Assembly (NCBI RefSeq): GCF_002245215.1
Contig: NZ_NPMR01000002.1
Coordinates: forward strand, 1,095,557-1,159,556
Origin: Microbacterium sp. Yaish 1
GTDB taxonomy: Bacteria; Actinomycetota; Actinomycetes; Actinomycetales; Microbacteriaceae
DNA length: 64,000 nt
Direction of reading: 5' to 3'
Below are positions 52,035-61,320 of the stretch, piece after piece (position 1 is the stretch's first letter; each line of letters begins with the position of its first letter). Both the position numbers and the translations under genes were made by a program. The notes beneath the pieces were generated by a model. The model was not told the DNA's origin. It did not search any database and saw only the letters and a program-made list of their open reading frames with translations.

Positions 52035-52933
52035 GCGCTCGCTCCTTCGCGGTCGCTGCGGGTGCGGGGCACCACGATCATGGGGGCGGTGACGACGCGC
52101 AGCATCCGCGCCGCCGTGGAGCCGAGGAAGAGCCGTCGCGGCTGCGCGAGACGGCTGGAGCCGACGATGACGACCTCGCCGGCCTCCCACTCGAGGTGCG
52201 ACACGGCATCCTCGATGCCGTCCCCGGCCGCGACCACCGCGGTGACCTCAGCCTCGGCTGGGAGGGCCGAACGGACCTCGTCCAGGACCTCCTGGGCGTG
52301 GTTCTGACCGACCGTGCGGATGGCACCGGTGTCGAGCCCCGCAGGCAGGTCGAGGGCGACGAGCGAGAGCAGGCGCACCGGTGCCGCGGTCGCCGCGGCG
52401 AGCCGGATGGTCGCCTCGACGAGGAGCTCGGTGCCCTCGCGCTCGCCCACACCGGCGGTCAGGCGCGTGATGCCGGTCTCGACCGGAACGCGGCGCGCGC
52501 CGCGCGGAACCAGGGCGACCGGCACGTCGGAGGAGTGCACGAGCTCGGTCGTCGTCGTGCCGAGCCGGTGCCGGCCCCGGTTGCCGCCGTCGGCCGCCCC
52601 GACGACGATGAGCGACGCGCCGAGCTCGTCGGCGGTGTCGATGAGCCCCGCCGCGACCGACTCGCCGTAGCGGACGTGGGCGCGGTGCGACACACCCTCG
52701 GGAACCTCCGCGGCGCCCTCCCGCAGCCAGCCGGCGGCCTGCTCGCGCAGCAGCCGCTCGTAGCCGGCATCCGGCGGGACGATCCCCGGCTTCTGAGCGG
52801 GGAGCACGAGCACGAGGTGGAGCGCGGCCCCGGATGCCGTCGCGAGGCGACTCGCGAAGGCCACGGCATCCCGCCCCGCCTTGGTCGCGGTGTATCCGAC
52901 GACGATGCGGCCGCCGGACGCCGACTGGCTCAT
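52031..52933 (-). CDS. Universal stress protein, tandem UspA domains
   Basis: 300 aa with two UspA domains (about 8-145 and 155-290). The second has an ATP-binding pattern GSSRLAQPRRLFLGSTA (G-x2-x9-GST type); the first is more degenerate (GAADGGNRGRHRLGTTT). It overlaps the permease downstream and the oxidase upstream by 4 bases each, so it is made strictly with the polyamine enzymes. A regulatory role for transport or catabolism is inferred from this coupling only. Confidence 0.9.
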   Translation of the reverse strand: MSQSASGGRIVVGYTATKAGRDAVAFASRLATASGAALHLVLVLPAQKPGIVPPDAGYERLLREQAAGWLREGAAEVPEGVSHRAHVRYGESVAAGLIDTADELGASLIVVGAADGGNRGRHRLGTTTTELVHSSDVPVALVPRGARRVPVETGITRLTAGVGEREGTELLVEATIRLAAATAAPVRLLSLVALDLPAGLDTGAIRTVGQNHAQEVLDEVRSALPAEAEVTAVVAAGDGIEDAVSHLEWEAGEVVIVGSSRLAQPRRLFLGSTAARMLRVVTAPMIVVPRTRSDREGASA

Positions 52934-54288
52934 GCGCGGTCCGCTTCGAGGATCTCGTCGGCGACGCGGTGGCCCATGCGGATCGCCCCGTCGACGTGCT
53001 GGTAGCCGAGTCCGGCGAGGTCGCTGCAGGCGACGTGCAGGGGCGCGACGAGCTCGAGCTGCTCAGCGCCGTACCGGGTCAGGCCGCCCAGGTCGAAGCT
53101 CGCGGCGTAGGCGCCGCGCGTCCACTCCTCGCTGCCCCAGTCGCTCTCGTAGTAGACGATCGGGTTCTTCGCCTCGGGTCCGTAGTAGTGCGAGAGCGAC
53201 TCGAGGATGCGCTCGCGCCGCTCGTCCGCCGACAGGCGGAAGAGGTCGTCGGCGTTCTGGTCGGAGACGAACCCGACGAGCGTGCCCCGCTCGTCGCCGT
53301 GGTTGGTGTTGTCGTACGCCTCGTGCGACAGCTCGTACGGGCTGAAAGCGGTGCCCGACAGCCCCTGCTCGCGCCAGAATGGGCGGTCGTAGACGGCGTG
53401 CACCTTGATGACGAAACCCATCGAGAAGTGCTGGTGCATCTGGTGCTTCAGACGCGGCAGCGGCGGCGAGAACGAGATGCGGTTGTAGAGCACCGGCGCC
53501 AGAGCGAGCACGACGTGGCGCGCCCGCACCGTGACCTCGTCGGTGCGGACGACCGCACCCGCGTCCGAGTACTCGATCGAGCGCACCGGCTGACCCAGCA
53601 GGACGTCCTCGCCCAGCCGCTCCGCGAGGCGCAGCGGCACCTGCTGCAGGCCTCCGACGACGCGCTTGTCGAGGATGAAGTCCGCGTCGACCAGGTGCGA
53701 GTACGAGCCCGCCGACGCCGCCATGAGCAGCGACTGGAGCAGCGAGAAGGTGTGCGTCGGCTTGGTGAGCATCGCCGATCCCGTGGCGAAGGCGAGGTTG
53801 CGCACCGCCTCGTCGTCGTCGGTCTGCTGTCGAAGCCAGGCGTCCCACGAGATGCGGTCCCACTCGGCCGCCTTCTCGTGCGCCCACGGCCGGTCGGGGT
53901 CGATCTCGGCGACCATCGCGTCCAGCCGCGCGGTGATCTCGTCGATGACGCGCTCGGTCTCCGGCGCCACCGGGAACATCTCGCCGCGGAAGCGGCGCGC
54001 CTGCCCGTCCGGGCCGACGTAGACGCTGTCACCGTCGCGGTAGCGCGTGTACGTCTCGAGTCCGAGGTCGGCGAGCGTGTCGATCAGCGCGTGCTGGTCG
54101 GGCGAGACCCACTGGCCGCCGAGCTCCAGCATGGCGCCGTCGATCTCCTCGGTCCACAGGCGTCCGCCGACGCGGTCGCGCGCCTCGAGCACGACGACCG
54201 ACAGCCCGGCCTTCCTCAGGTCGTTCGCGGCGGTCAGTCCGGCCGCGCCGGCTCCGACGATCGCGACGTCGCGGGTGATCTCAGTCAT
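52930..54288 (-). CDS. puo: Putrescine oxidase-like flavin amine oxidase
   Basis: 452-aa FAD enzyme of the monoamine oxidase family. FAD motif GAGAAG (12-17) with ARDRVGGRLWTE, ELGGQWVSPDQHAL, and the C-terminal FAD-contact region ASFDLGGLTRYGAEQLELVAP-DLAGLGYQHVDGAI. Overall pattern matches actinobacterial putrescine oxidases (Kocuria, Rhodococcus), which convert putrescine to 4-aminobutanal, ammonia and H2O2. ATG 54288 overlaps the gabP end by 8 bases and has AAGGAGTCGG in front. Confidence 0.88.
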   Translation of the reverse strand: MTEITRDVAIVGAGAAGLTAANDLRKAGLSVVVLEARDRVGGRLWTEEIDGAMLELGGQWVSPDQHALIDTLADLGLETYTRYRDGDSVYVGPDGQARRFRGEMFPVAPETERVIDEITARLDAMVAEIDPDRPWAHEKAAEWDRISWDAWLRQQTDDDEAVRNLAFATGSAMLTKPTHTFSLLQSLLMAASAGSYSHLVDADFILDKRVVGGLQQVPLRLAERLGEDVLLGQPVRSIEYSDAGAVVRTDEVTVRARHVVLALAPVLYNRISFSPPLPRLKHQMHQHFSMGFVIKVHAVYDRPFWREQGLSGTAFSPYELSHEAYDNTNHGDERGTLVGFVSDQNADDLFRLSADERRERILESLSHYYGPEAKNPIVYYESDWGSEEWTRGAYAASFDLGGLTRYGAEQLELVAPLHVACSDLAGLGYQHVDGAIRMGHRVADEILEADRA

Positions 54289-55777
54289 TTCCGACTCCTT
54301 CGTTGGCAGAACCCGTGACCGGGGCGACACTCTCCCGGTCGAGCCGACGGGCGCGCAGGTTGCGGCGCACGAGCGGCCAGAACACCAGTAGTACACCGGT
54401 GGCGATGAGACTCGTCCACACCTGCGAACGCCCCGACTCGGTCGTGAGCATGACCACCACGACGGCGGCGATCGCGACGATCAGGAAGATGTTGAGCCAC
54501 GGGTGCAGCCACATCTTCAGCTTGAGCGCGGCCACCTCCTCGGGCGTCATCCGCTGACGCAGGCGCAGCTGGGTGAGGGCGATGAAGACGTACACGAAGA
54601 GCGCGACGAGGCCGGCCGAGTTCATGATGAAGTCGAAGATGCCCGACCCCGGGGTGAGGAAGTTCACGAGCGTCGCGATGAGCCCGCCGATCGTCGAAGC
54701 CAGCAGCGCCATCACCGGAACGCCGGTGCGCGAGCGCCGCGCGACGATCTTCGGGGCGAAGCCCTTGTCGGCGAGGGCCGAGAACATCCGCGAGGCCGAG
54801 TACAGCCCGGAGTTGAGCACCGAGATGACGGCCGTGAAGATCACGAGCTGCATGATGACGTCGGCCCCGGGGATGCCGAAGCGCGACAGCGCGATCGTGA
54901 ACGGCGCGTTCGCGACGTCGGTCGGCGCCGGCAGCTCGTCCCAGGGCACGACGGTGACGATCACGAGCACCGACCCGACGAAGAACAGCAGGATGCGCCA
55001 GATGATGGTGCTCGTCGCCTGCCGGATGCCCTTGGCGGGATCGACGGATTCGGCCGACGCCATGACGGCGATCTCGGTGCCGAAGTAGGAGAAGATCACG
55101 AGGGCGACACCGGTGAAGGCGACGCCGATGCCGTGCGGCGCGAAGCCGCCGTGCTCCCACAGGTTGGGGACGGCGAAGGTCGCCTGCGGCCACAGCCCGA
55201 GGGCGAAGAGGATGCCGGCGCCGAGGAACACCACGATCGCGAGCACCTTGATGCTGGCGAGCCAGAACTCGACCTCACCGAACGTGCGGACCGAGATGAC
55301 GTTCGTGCCGACGAAGACCGCCAGCAGGATCAGCGACCATCCCCAGGAGGGGACGCCGGGGAACCAGGTGTGCATCGTCTCGCCGCCGAGCACCGCCTCG
55401 TAGGCGAGCACGCCGACCCAGAAGTACCAATAGAGCCAGCCGACGAGATAGGCAGCCCAGTCACCGAGCCCGACGCGCGCGTACTCCATGAACGAGCCGA
55501 TCGCCGGACGCGACGCCGCCATCTCGCCGAGCATGCGCATCGCGAGGAAGACCAGCAGACCGCCCAGCAGGTAGGACAGGACCGCGGCCGGCCCGACCGT
55601 GCGGATGACGTTGCCCGACCCGACGAACAGGCTCGCGCCGATGATGCCGCCGAGCGTGATCATCGTGACGTGGCGCGACCGCAGCTTGCTCGAGCGCGCT
55701 TTCGTCACCGCCCCGAGCCCCGCGGACGTCTCGGGCGAGACCGGGTTCTTCCAGCCGCTGGAGCTCGGGGCCGCCAC
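54281..55777 (-). CDS. gabP: GABA/amino acid permease, AAT type
   Basis: 498-aa APC-superfamily proton symporter with 12 helices. It has the AAT-family pattern LRSRHVTMITLGGIIGASLFVGSG at residues about 31-54 and GSFMEYARVGLGDWAAYLVGW. Lying 2 bases after gabT, it most likely imports GABA. GTG 55777 is taken as the start because the ATG codons further in would cut into helix 1; the much longer open frame only shadows gabT. Confidence 0.9.
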   Translation of the reverse strand: MAAPSSSGWKNPVSPETSAGLGAVTKARSSKLRSRHVTMITLGGIIGASLFVGSGNVIRTVGPAAVLSYLLGGLLVFLAMRMLGEMAASRPAIGSFMEYARVGLGDWAAYLVGWLYWYFWVGVLAYEAVLGGETMHTWFPGVPSWGWSLILLAVFVGTNVISVRTFGEVEFWLASIKVLAIVVFLGAGILFALGLWPQATFAVPNLWEHGGFAPHGIGVAFTGVALVIFSYFGTEIAVMASAESVDPAKGIRQATSTIIWRILLFFVGSVLVIVTVVPWDELPAPTDVANAPFTIALSRFGIPGADVIMQLVIFTAVISVLNSGLYSASRMFSALADKGFAPKIVARRSRTGVPVMALLASTIGGLIATLVNFLTPGSGIFDFIMNSAGLVALFVYVFIALTQLRLRQRMTPEEVAALKLKMWLHPWLNIFLIVAIAAVVVVMLTTESGRSQVWTSLIATGVLLVFWPLVRRNLRARRLDRESVAPVTGSANEGVGND

Positions 55778-55779
55778 GC

Positions 55780-57138
55780 TCAGACCCGCCCGAGCGCCGC
55801 AGCGATGACGTCGAGGCCGTCGTCGAGCAGCTCGTCGCCGATCGACAGCGGCGGAAGGAACCGGATGACGTTGCCGTAGGTGCCGCACGTGAGGACGATG
55901 ACGCCCTCCGCGATGCACGCCTTCGCGATCGCCGATGTCAGGGCGGCATCGGGGGCGCCGGTGGCGGGATCGACGAACTCGGCCGCGATCATCGCGCCGA
56001 GCCCGCGCACGTCCCCGATGCGGGGGTCGCTCTCGCGCATCGCGTTCAGCCGGTCGGTCAGGCGCGCCCCGATCTGCTGAGCGCGCTCGATCAGGCCGTC
56101 GTTCTCGAAGGCGTCGATCGCGGCGAGGGCCGCCGCGCAGGCGACAGGGTTGCCGCCGTACGTGCCGCCGAGGCCACCGGGGTGCGAGGCGTCCATGAGG
56201 TCGGCGCGGCCGGTGACGGCCGCGAGCGGCAGGCCCGCCGCGATGCCCTTCGCCGTCGTGATCAGGTCGGGGACGATGCCGAAGTGCTCGCTCGCGAACA
56301 TCGCCCCGGTGCGCGCGAAGCCGGTCTGGACTTCGTCGGCGATGAACACGACGCCGTTCTCGCGGCACCAATCGGCGACCGCCGGCAGGAAACCATCGGC
56401 CGGCACGATGAACCCGCCCTCGCCCTGGATGGGCTCGATGATGACGGCGGCGAGGTTGTCGGCTCCGATCTGCTTCTCGATCTGCGAGATCGCGCGGGCT
56501 GCGGCATCCGGGCCCGACAGTCCGTCGCGGAACGGATACGACAGCGGCGCGCGGTAGACCTCGGGGGCGAACGGCCCGAATCCGCTCTTGTAGGGCATCG
56601 ACTTCGCGGTGAGCGCCATCGTGAGGTTGGTCCGGCCGTGGTAGCCGTGGTCGAAGGCGACGACCGCCTGACGGCCGGTCGCCTTGCGTGCGATCTTGAC
56701 GGCGTTCTCGACCGCTTCGGCGCCCGAGTTGAACAGCGCGGTCTTCTTCTCGTGGTCGCCGGGGGTGAGCCGGTTGAGGGCTTCGGCGACGGCGACGTAC
56801 GACTCGTACGGCGAGATCATGAAGCAGGTGTGGGTGAACTGCGCGACCTGAGCCTGCACAGCCGCGACGACGGCGGGATGCGCATTGCCGACCGAGGTCA
56901 CGGCGATGCCCGAGCCGAGGTCGATGAGCGAGTTCCCGTCGGCGTCGACGACGACTCCGCCGCCCGCGGCGACGGCGTGGATCGGCGCCGTGTGGCCGAC
57001 ACCGGCTGGGACGGCGGCGGCCTTGCGTGCCAGCAGCTCCTCGGAGCGGGGTCCGGGGATCGCGGTGACGACGCGGCGCTCCTGCGGGAGGGTCGGGCCG
57101 CCGAGGGGGATGGTCGGCGTCGAGGTCGTGGTGCTCAT
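55780..57138 (-). CDS. gabT: 4-aminobutyrate-2-oxoglutarate transaminase
   Basis: 452-aa PLP enzyme that transfers the amino group of GABA to 2-oxoglutarate, giving succinic semialdehyde. Class III aminotransferase marks: FNSGAEAVENAVKIAR, GYHGRTNLTMALT, EPIQGEGGF, the FIADEVQTGFARTG block, and the PLP Lys in ITTAKGIAAGLPL. First gene of the operon; ATG 57138. Divergent from the PucR regulator. Confidence 0.95.
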   Translation of the reverse strand: MSTTTSTPTIPLGGPTLPQERRVVTAIPGPRSEELLARKAAAVPAGVGHTAPIHAVAAGGGVVVDADGNSLIDLGSGIAVTSVGNAHPAVVAAVQAQVAQFTHTCFMISPYESYVAVAEALNRLTPGDHEKKTALFNSGAEAVENAVKIARKATGRQAVVAFDHGYHGRTNLTMALTAKSMPYKSGFGPFAPEVYRAPLSYPFRDGLSGPDAAARAISQIEKQIGADNLAAVIIEPIQGEGGFIVPADGFLPAVADWCRENGVVFIADEVQTGFARTGAMFASEHFGIVPDLITTAKGIAAGLPLAAVTGRADLMDASHPGGLGGTYGGNPVACAAALAAIDAFENDGLIERAQQIGARLTDRLNAMRESDPRIGDVRGLGAMIAAEFVDPATGAPDAALTSAIAKACIAEGVIVLTCGTYGNVIRFLPPLSIGDELLDDGLDVIAAALGRV

Positions 57139-57183
57139 TCCGCGACAGTAAGACGCGCATCGCGCAACCCGCATTCACCGGGT

Positions 57184-57220
57184 TGTACAGTGATGCCACC
57201 TCTTATCGCCAGTATGTACA
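57184..57220. promoter_or_regulatory. Paired TGTACA sites between gabT and the PucR regulator
   Basis: TTGTACAGtGATGCC and ATGTACAGgATGCC form a direct repeat; each contains the palindrome TGTACA (57184-57189 and 57215-57220). The two centres are 31 bases apart, three helical turns, so one oligomer could bind both on the same face. They lie between the divergent start codons if the PucR gene starts at 57223, which supports that start. Confidence 0.55.
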
Positions 57221-57222
57221 GG

Positions 57223-58749
57223 ATGCCGATGCCCGCCGCCGCTCCCCCGTCGCCGACGATCCGCGCGCTGCTGACCCGGCGTGAACTGGATCTCCGCCTC
57301 GCGACGCCGGCCGACGACGCCAACCTCGATGCGCCGGTGCGCTGGGTGCACAGCTCGGATCTGGCCGACCCGACGCCCTTCCTCTCGGAGGACGTCGTCC
57401 TGCTCACGACGGGCACCCAGTTCGCCGGAGACGCCGACGCCGACGCGGAGGCGGAGGCCTACGTCGGCCGCCTGCGGGCGCGCGGAGTCCGGGGGCTCGG
57501 CTTCGGCACGGAGGTGGTCCGCGACGGCATCCCCGACTCCCTCCGGCTCGCCTGCACGACGGCGGGCATGCCGCTGTTCGAGGTGCCCTACCGGACCCCC
57601 TTCATCGCCGTCGCCCGCGCCGCCGCCGAAGCCATCGCCGCGCAGGCGTACGCCCGGCGCAGCTGGGCGCTCGACGCGCAGCGCGCGCTCGCGATCGCCG
57701 CTCTGCGCCCCGACGGCTTCGACGCGACGCTCGCCGAGCTCGCGCGTCAGCTCGGCGCGTGGGTCGGCCTCTACGACGCCTCGGGCGCGCTGACGCACGA
57801 GCACTCCGCCGCCGGGTCGTCGGTCGACGACGAGCTGCGCCGGGCCGTCGACGCCGAGGCGGTGGCCCTCCTGCGCAGGGGCGGCGGGACCGGTGCCGCG
57901 ATGCGGCTGGCGGGGCACCCCGTCACTCTGCAGACCCTCGGCTCGGCGGGTCAGCGGGGCGTCCTCGTCACCGCCGGCGTCGAGCTCGACCAGGATGCCC
58001 GGGCCGTCGTCACCGCCGTCGTCGCGACGACGGGCCTCGCTCTCGAGCAGCGCCGGATGACCGCGGGAGCGTGGAGCGGACTGCGAGCGGCGCTCGTCGA
58101 CCTCCTCGCCGACGGGCATCTCGCCCTCGCACGGAAGGTGGCGACCGATGCCTGGGGCGGCTTCCCCGGCGCGCCCTACGTCGTCGCCGTGGCGGATGCG
58201 CACGCGCCGACGGGCGCGCGCGAAGTGCTCGACAATCACGCCGCGGGCGGCCGGCTGTTCTACGGTCGCGACGAGGACGGCGTGCTTCTCATCGTCGGGA
58301 CGGGCGAGCGGCACGTGCTCGAAGACATCGCCGAGCGGCTGTCGTGGCGGCTCGGAACCGCCGCGGCCGCGACCGACGACGACGTGACGGCGGCCCGCGA
58401 CCGGGCCCGGCTCGCGCGCGACCGCGGGCGTCCGGGTACCGTCACCGATGTCGTCGATGCCCCGGGCGACCTGCTCGACGATCTCGCGACGGCGCCCTCT
58501 CGCGCCCGCGCCGGCGCCGAGCTCGCCCCGCTGCGCACCCACGACGCACGTCACGGCACGGCGCTCGAGGCGACGCTCCTCGCCTGGCTCGACAACGACG
58601 GCGCGCACGAGGCGACTGCTCGTGCCCTCGGCGTGCACCGGCACACCGTCCGCACGCGCATCGCCCTCGCCCAGCGCCTCCTCGGCCGCGACCTGTCGAC
58701 CTTCGCCAATCGCGCCGCCGTCTGGACGGCCCTCCGCCTCTCCCCCTGA
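57223..58749 (+). CDS. PucR family transcriptional regulator
   Basis: About 509 aa. The N-terminal part is the purine-catabolism PucR-like domain (TIRALLTRRELDLRLA, WVHSSDLADPTPFL), the middle is a GGDEF-like/GAF-type degenerate region, and the C-terminus has the family HTH_30 (TLLAWLDNDGAHEATARAL, VHRHTVRTRIALAQRL). Divergent PucR genes regulate GABA and polyamine operons in other actinobacteria. Several in-frame ATGs exist (57193, 57214, 57223, 57229); 57223 leaves both TGTACA repeats outside the gene. Confidence 0.85.
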   Translation: MPMPAAAPPSPTIRALLTRRELDLRLATPADDANLDAPVRWVHSSDLADPTPFLSEDVVLLTTGTQFAGDADADAEAEAYVGRLRARGVRGLGFGTEVVRDGIPDSLRLACTTAGMPLFEVPYRTPFIAVARAAAEAIAAQAYARRSWALDAQRALAIAALRPDGFDATLAELARQLGAWVGLYDASGALTHEHSAAGSSVDDELRRAVDAEAVALLRRGGGTGAAMRLAGHPVTLQTLGSAGQRGVLVTAGVELDQDARAVVTAVVATTGLALEQRRMTAGAWSGLRAALVDLLADGHLALARKVATDAWGGFPGAPYVVAVADAHAPTGAREVLDNHAAGGRLFYGRDEDGVLLIVGTGERHVLEDIAERLSWRLGTAAAATDDDVTAARDRARLARDRGRPGTVTDVVDAPGDLLDDLATAPSRARAGAELAPLRTHDARHGTALEATLLAWLDNDGAHEATARALGVHRHTVRTRIALAQRLLGRDLSTFANRAAVWTALRLSP

Positions 58750-58765
58750 GCCCCGGGCCCCTTCC

Positions 58766-58832
58766 CGTCGACTCGCCACGAAATGCGGATCCGGGCCCCG
58801 CCGCATCCGCCGTTTCTGGCGAGTCGACGAGG
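58766..58832. repeat. GTCGACTCGCCA palindromic element
   Basis: GTCGACTCGCCA and its exact inverse TGGCGAGTCGAC enclose about 38 bases in which a second, looser symmetry continues (GAAATGCGGAT against the inverse of CGCCGTTTC and GCATCC). It fills the space between the convergent PucR and RpiR genes, so it can act as a bidirectional terminator. The elaborate internal pattern suggests a dispersed palindromic repeat rather than a simple hairpin. Confidence 0.6.
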
Positions 58833-58851
58833 AAGGAAGGGGCGAGGGGGG

Positions 58852-59700
58852 TCAGGCGCCGAGGTTGTCGGAGAGGATCTCGAGCACCTGCGCGCGCACG
58901 GCGCTCGCCCCGCCGGGCAGGCGCGCCGCCACCTCATCGGCGAAGGCCTCGACGAACAGCGCGTGCGCGGCGCGCGACGTGTGCTCGAGCTCATCGCGGA
59001 AGCTCGTCCCGGCCGGTGCGATGACGAGGGCGTGCGTCGCGCACTCGACGAGCGGGGATGCCGCGAACGAGGTGATCGCGATGACGACGGCTCCCCCGCG
59101 GGCTGCCGCCGCGGCAGCCCGCAGACTGGCCTCGTTGGCGCCCGACCCGCTCACGACGACGCAGACGTCGCGCGCGGTGAGCTGGCGCGCGGAGATCTGC
59201 TGCGCGATGACGTCCGCGATGACCTCGGCCGGTCGCCCCGCAGCGGTCAGGCGCATCGCGAGGTCGCTCGCGACCGGTGACGACAGGCCGTTCGCGACGA
59301 CCAGAAGCCTCCCGGCGCCGACCACGGCCGTCACCGCTCGCTCCACCTCGTCGGCGTCGAGCAGACTCGTCGACGCCGGGAGCGCCGCCGCGGCTCGATC
59401 GATCGACCTGCGCACGCGCCCGAGTGCCCCGTCGCCGTGATCGGATGCCGCCGGCGCGGCCCCTCCGAGCTCGGCGGCGAGCGCGACCCGCAGCTGCGGA
59501 TAGCCGCGGAACCCGAACGTCTGACAGGCGCGGACCACCGACGAACGCGCGACCCCCGCACGGTCGGCCAGCTGCTGCGCGGTGAGCTCGACGACGTCCT
59601 CGGGCGCGTCGAGGATCACGTCCGCGACGCGGCGCTCGGTCGGCTGCAGCCCGTTGCGGAGCGCTCGGATGCGCACGGTCGGCGGGGCGTTACCGGACAC
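58852..59700 (-). CDS. MurR/RpiR family transcriptional regulator
   Basis: 282 aa. N-terminal HTH_6 (LQPTERRVADVILDAPEDVVEL then LADRAGVARSSVVRACQTFGFRGY, about residues 18-67) and a C-terminal SIS sugar-phosphate-binding domain (VVVSGSGANEASLRAAAAA, with the SGxxxE-like loop). RpiR proteins sense phosphosugars. It overlaps phnE2 by 11 bases and is the last gene of the phosphonate-type transporter operon, which it may control. Confidence 0.9.
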   Translation of the reverse strand: MSGNAPPTVRIRALRNGLQPTERRVADVILDAPEDVVELTAQQLADRAGVARSSVVRACQTFGFRGYPQLRVALAAELGGAAPAASDHGDGALGRVRRSIDRAAAALPASTSLLDADEVERAVTAVVGAGRLLVVANGLSSPVASDLAMRLTAAGRPAEVIADVIAQQISARQLTARDVCVVVSGSGANEASLRAAAAAARGGAVVIAITSFAASPLVECATHALVIAPAGTSFRDELEHTSRAAHALFVEAFADEVAARLPGGASAVRAQVLEILSDNLGA

Positions 59701-60523
59701 GTGCGCCCTCCATGATCCGTCGGCGGATGCGGCCCGAGATGCCGTCGATCGTCATCGTGACGACGATCACGACGATCAGCAGCATCCCCACCGTCGACCA
59801 CTCACGGTACTGGGTGTAGGTCGTCAGCATGTCGCCGATCCCGCCGACACCGATGAGTCCGAGGACGGCCGACGAGCGCACGTTGATCTCGAAGCGGTAG
59901 AGCCAGAACGACAGGAACACCGGGGTCGCCTGCGGCCACACACCCCATCGCAGCACCTGCGCCGGGCTGCCCCCGGCCGCGCGCGCCGCTTCGATGGGTC
60001 CGGCCGGGACGGCTTCGACGGCTTCGTATCCCCACTTGCCGAGGGTGCCGATGCCGTTCACCGCGAGGGCGAGAGCGCCCGTGAGCGGCGTGAGGCCGGT
60101 CATCGAGAGGATGATGATCGCGAAGATGATCTCGGGAACGGCGCGAATCGTCGAGAACACGAACCGCAGGATCGAGCGCAGCCACGCCGGACCGAAGCCC
60201 CGAGCCGCGACGAGGCTGAGGGGCGTGGCGACGATGACGCCGAGCACGGTCCCGACCCACGCCATCTGTACGCTCTGCCATGTCTGCCACAGGGCGTCGG
60301 GCAGCTTCTCCCACGTCGGGGACGAGAACATGAGCCAGCCGTAGCGCACGAGCTCGGCGGGCAGGTCGGCCAGCCGCGACCAGGTGATGTCGACCGACCA
60401 GAACGCCAGGATGACGACGACGGTCACGCCCGCGGCGGTGAGGCTGCGCACGAGCCGACGCGGGCGGGTGGGCACGGCTTGCGCTGACGTGCGTCGCGGA
60501 TCGGCGAGAACGGGAGCGGTCAT
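59690..60523 (-). CDS. phnE2: Phosphonate ABC transporter permease, second copy
   Basis: 277-aa PhnE-type permease with six helices. Typical marks: TWQSVQMAWVGTVLGVIVATPLSL, STIRAVPEIIFAIIIL, and the cytoplasmic loop with GPIEAARAAGGSPAQVLRWG. ATG 60523 overlaps the first phnE by 4 bases. The pair of permeases forms a heterodimer with PhnC as ATPase. Confidence 0.92.
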   Translation of the reverse strand: MTAPVLADPRRTSAQAVPTRPRRLVRSLTAAGVTVVVILAFWSVDITWSRLADLPAELVRYGWLMFSSPTWEKLPDALWQTWQSVQMAWVGTVLGVIVATPLSLVAARGFGPAWLRSILRFVFSTIRAVPEIIFAIIILSMTGLTPLTGALALAVNGIGTLGKWGYEAVEAVPAGPIEAARAAGGSPAQVLRWGVWPQATPVFLSFWLYRFEINVRSSAVLGLIGVGGIGDMLTTYTQYREWSTVGMLLIVVIVVTMTIDGISGRIRRRIMEGARVR

Positions 60524-61320
60524 GCGAGCCTCCGTCGCAGGGCGGAGCTGGCGGCGTCGATGACGAGCACGACGACGAGGATCTCCATGATGATGAGCGA
60601 CAGCTGGTCGTATCGGTAGTAGGTGCGCACGGCGTCGATGATGAGGCCCATGCCGCCCGCGCCGACGAGTCCCAGGACGGTCGACGCGCGGACGTTGAGC
60701 TCGAGGACGTACAGCGTCTGCGCCGCGAAGGCGGGCCACGTATCGGGCAGGGCGAGGGCGCGGTTGATCTGGAGCTGCGTCCCGCCCGCGGCGCGACCCG
60801 CTTCGAGCGGCCCCGTGTCCATCGCGTCGATCTGCTCGGAGACGAGCTTGACGATGATGCCGACGTTGAAGAGCACGAGGGCGAGGATGCCGGGCAGGGC
60901 GCCGACCCCGACCATCGCCACCAGGATCGCCGCCGAGAGCAGGTCGGGAACGCTCCGGACGACGTTGAGCAGCGCCCGGACGGCGCCCCGCAGCACCGGA
61001 TGCGGGTTCGTCGGCCGAGCTGCCCACAGGCTCAGCGGCAGCGAGAGCGCGGCCCCCGCCGCGGTGCCGATCACCGCCATCTGGAGCGTCTCCAGCAGCG
61101 GGCCGATGGTGCGCGGGAAGAACGACCAGTCGGGCTGCAGCAGCCCGAGCACCTTGTCGGCGCCGTGCTGCCAGTTGCGCGCGATGCCCGACAGGTCGAG
61201 ACCGACGCCGATTCCCGGGAGGCAGGTGACCACGGTGATCGCGGTGACGACCCCAGCGATCAGCCACGGCACCGCGCGTCCGCGGGGTCGCGGCGGGACG
61301 ACGAGTGCGGGCGCGCTCAT
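60520..61320 (-). CDS. phnE1: Phosphonate ABC transporter permease, first copy
   Basis: 266-aa PhnE-type permease, paralogue of its neighbour ([58 protein letters not shown]). It overlaps both phnC and phnE2 by 4 bases. The family transports phosphonates, phosphite or other organophosphorus compounds; no C-P lyase gene is present to indicate which. Confidence 0.92.
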   Translation of the reverse strand: MSAPALVVPPRPRGRAVPWLIAGVVTAITVVTCLPGIGVGLDLSGIARNWQHGADKVLGLLQPDWSFFPRTIGPLLETLQMAVIGTAAGAALSLPLSLWAARPTNPHPVLRGAVRALLNVVRSVPDLLSAAILVAMVGVGALPGILALVLFNVGIIVKLVSEQIDAMDTGPLEAGRAAGGTQLQINRALALPDTWPAFAAQTLYVLELNVRASTVLGLVGAGGMGLIIDAVRTYYRYDQLSLIIMEILVVVLVIDAASSALRRRLA

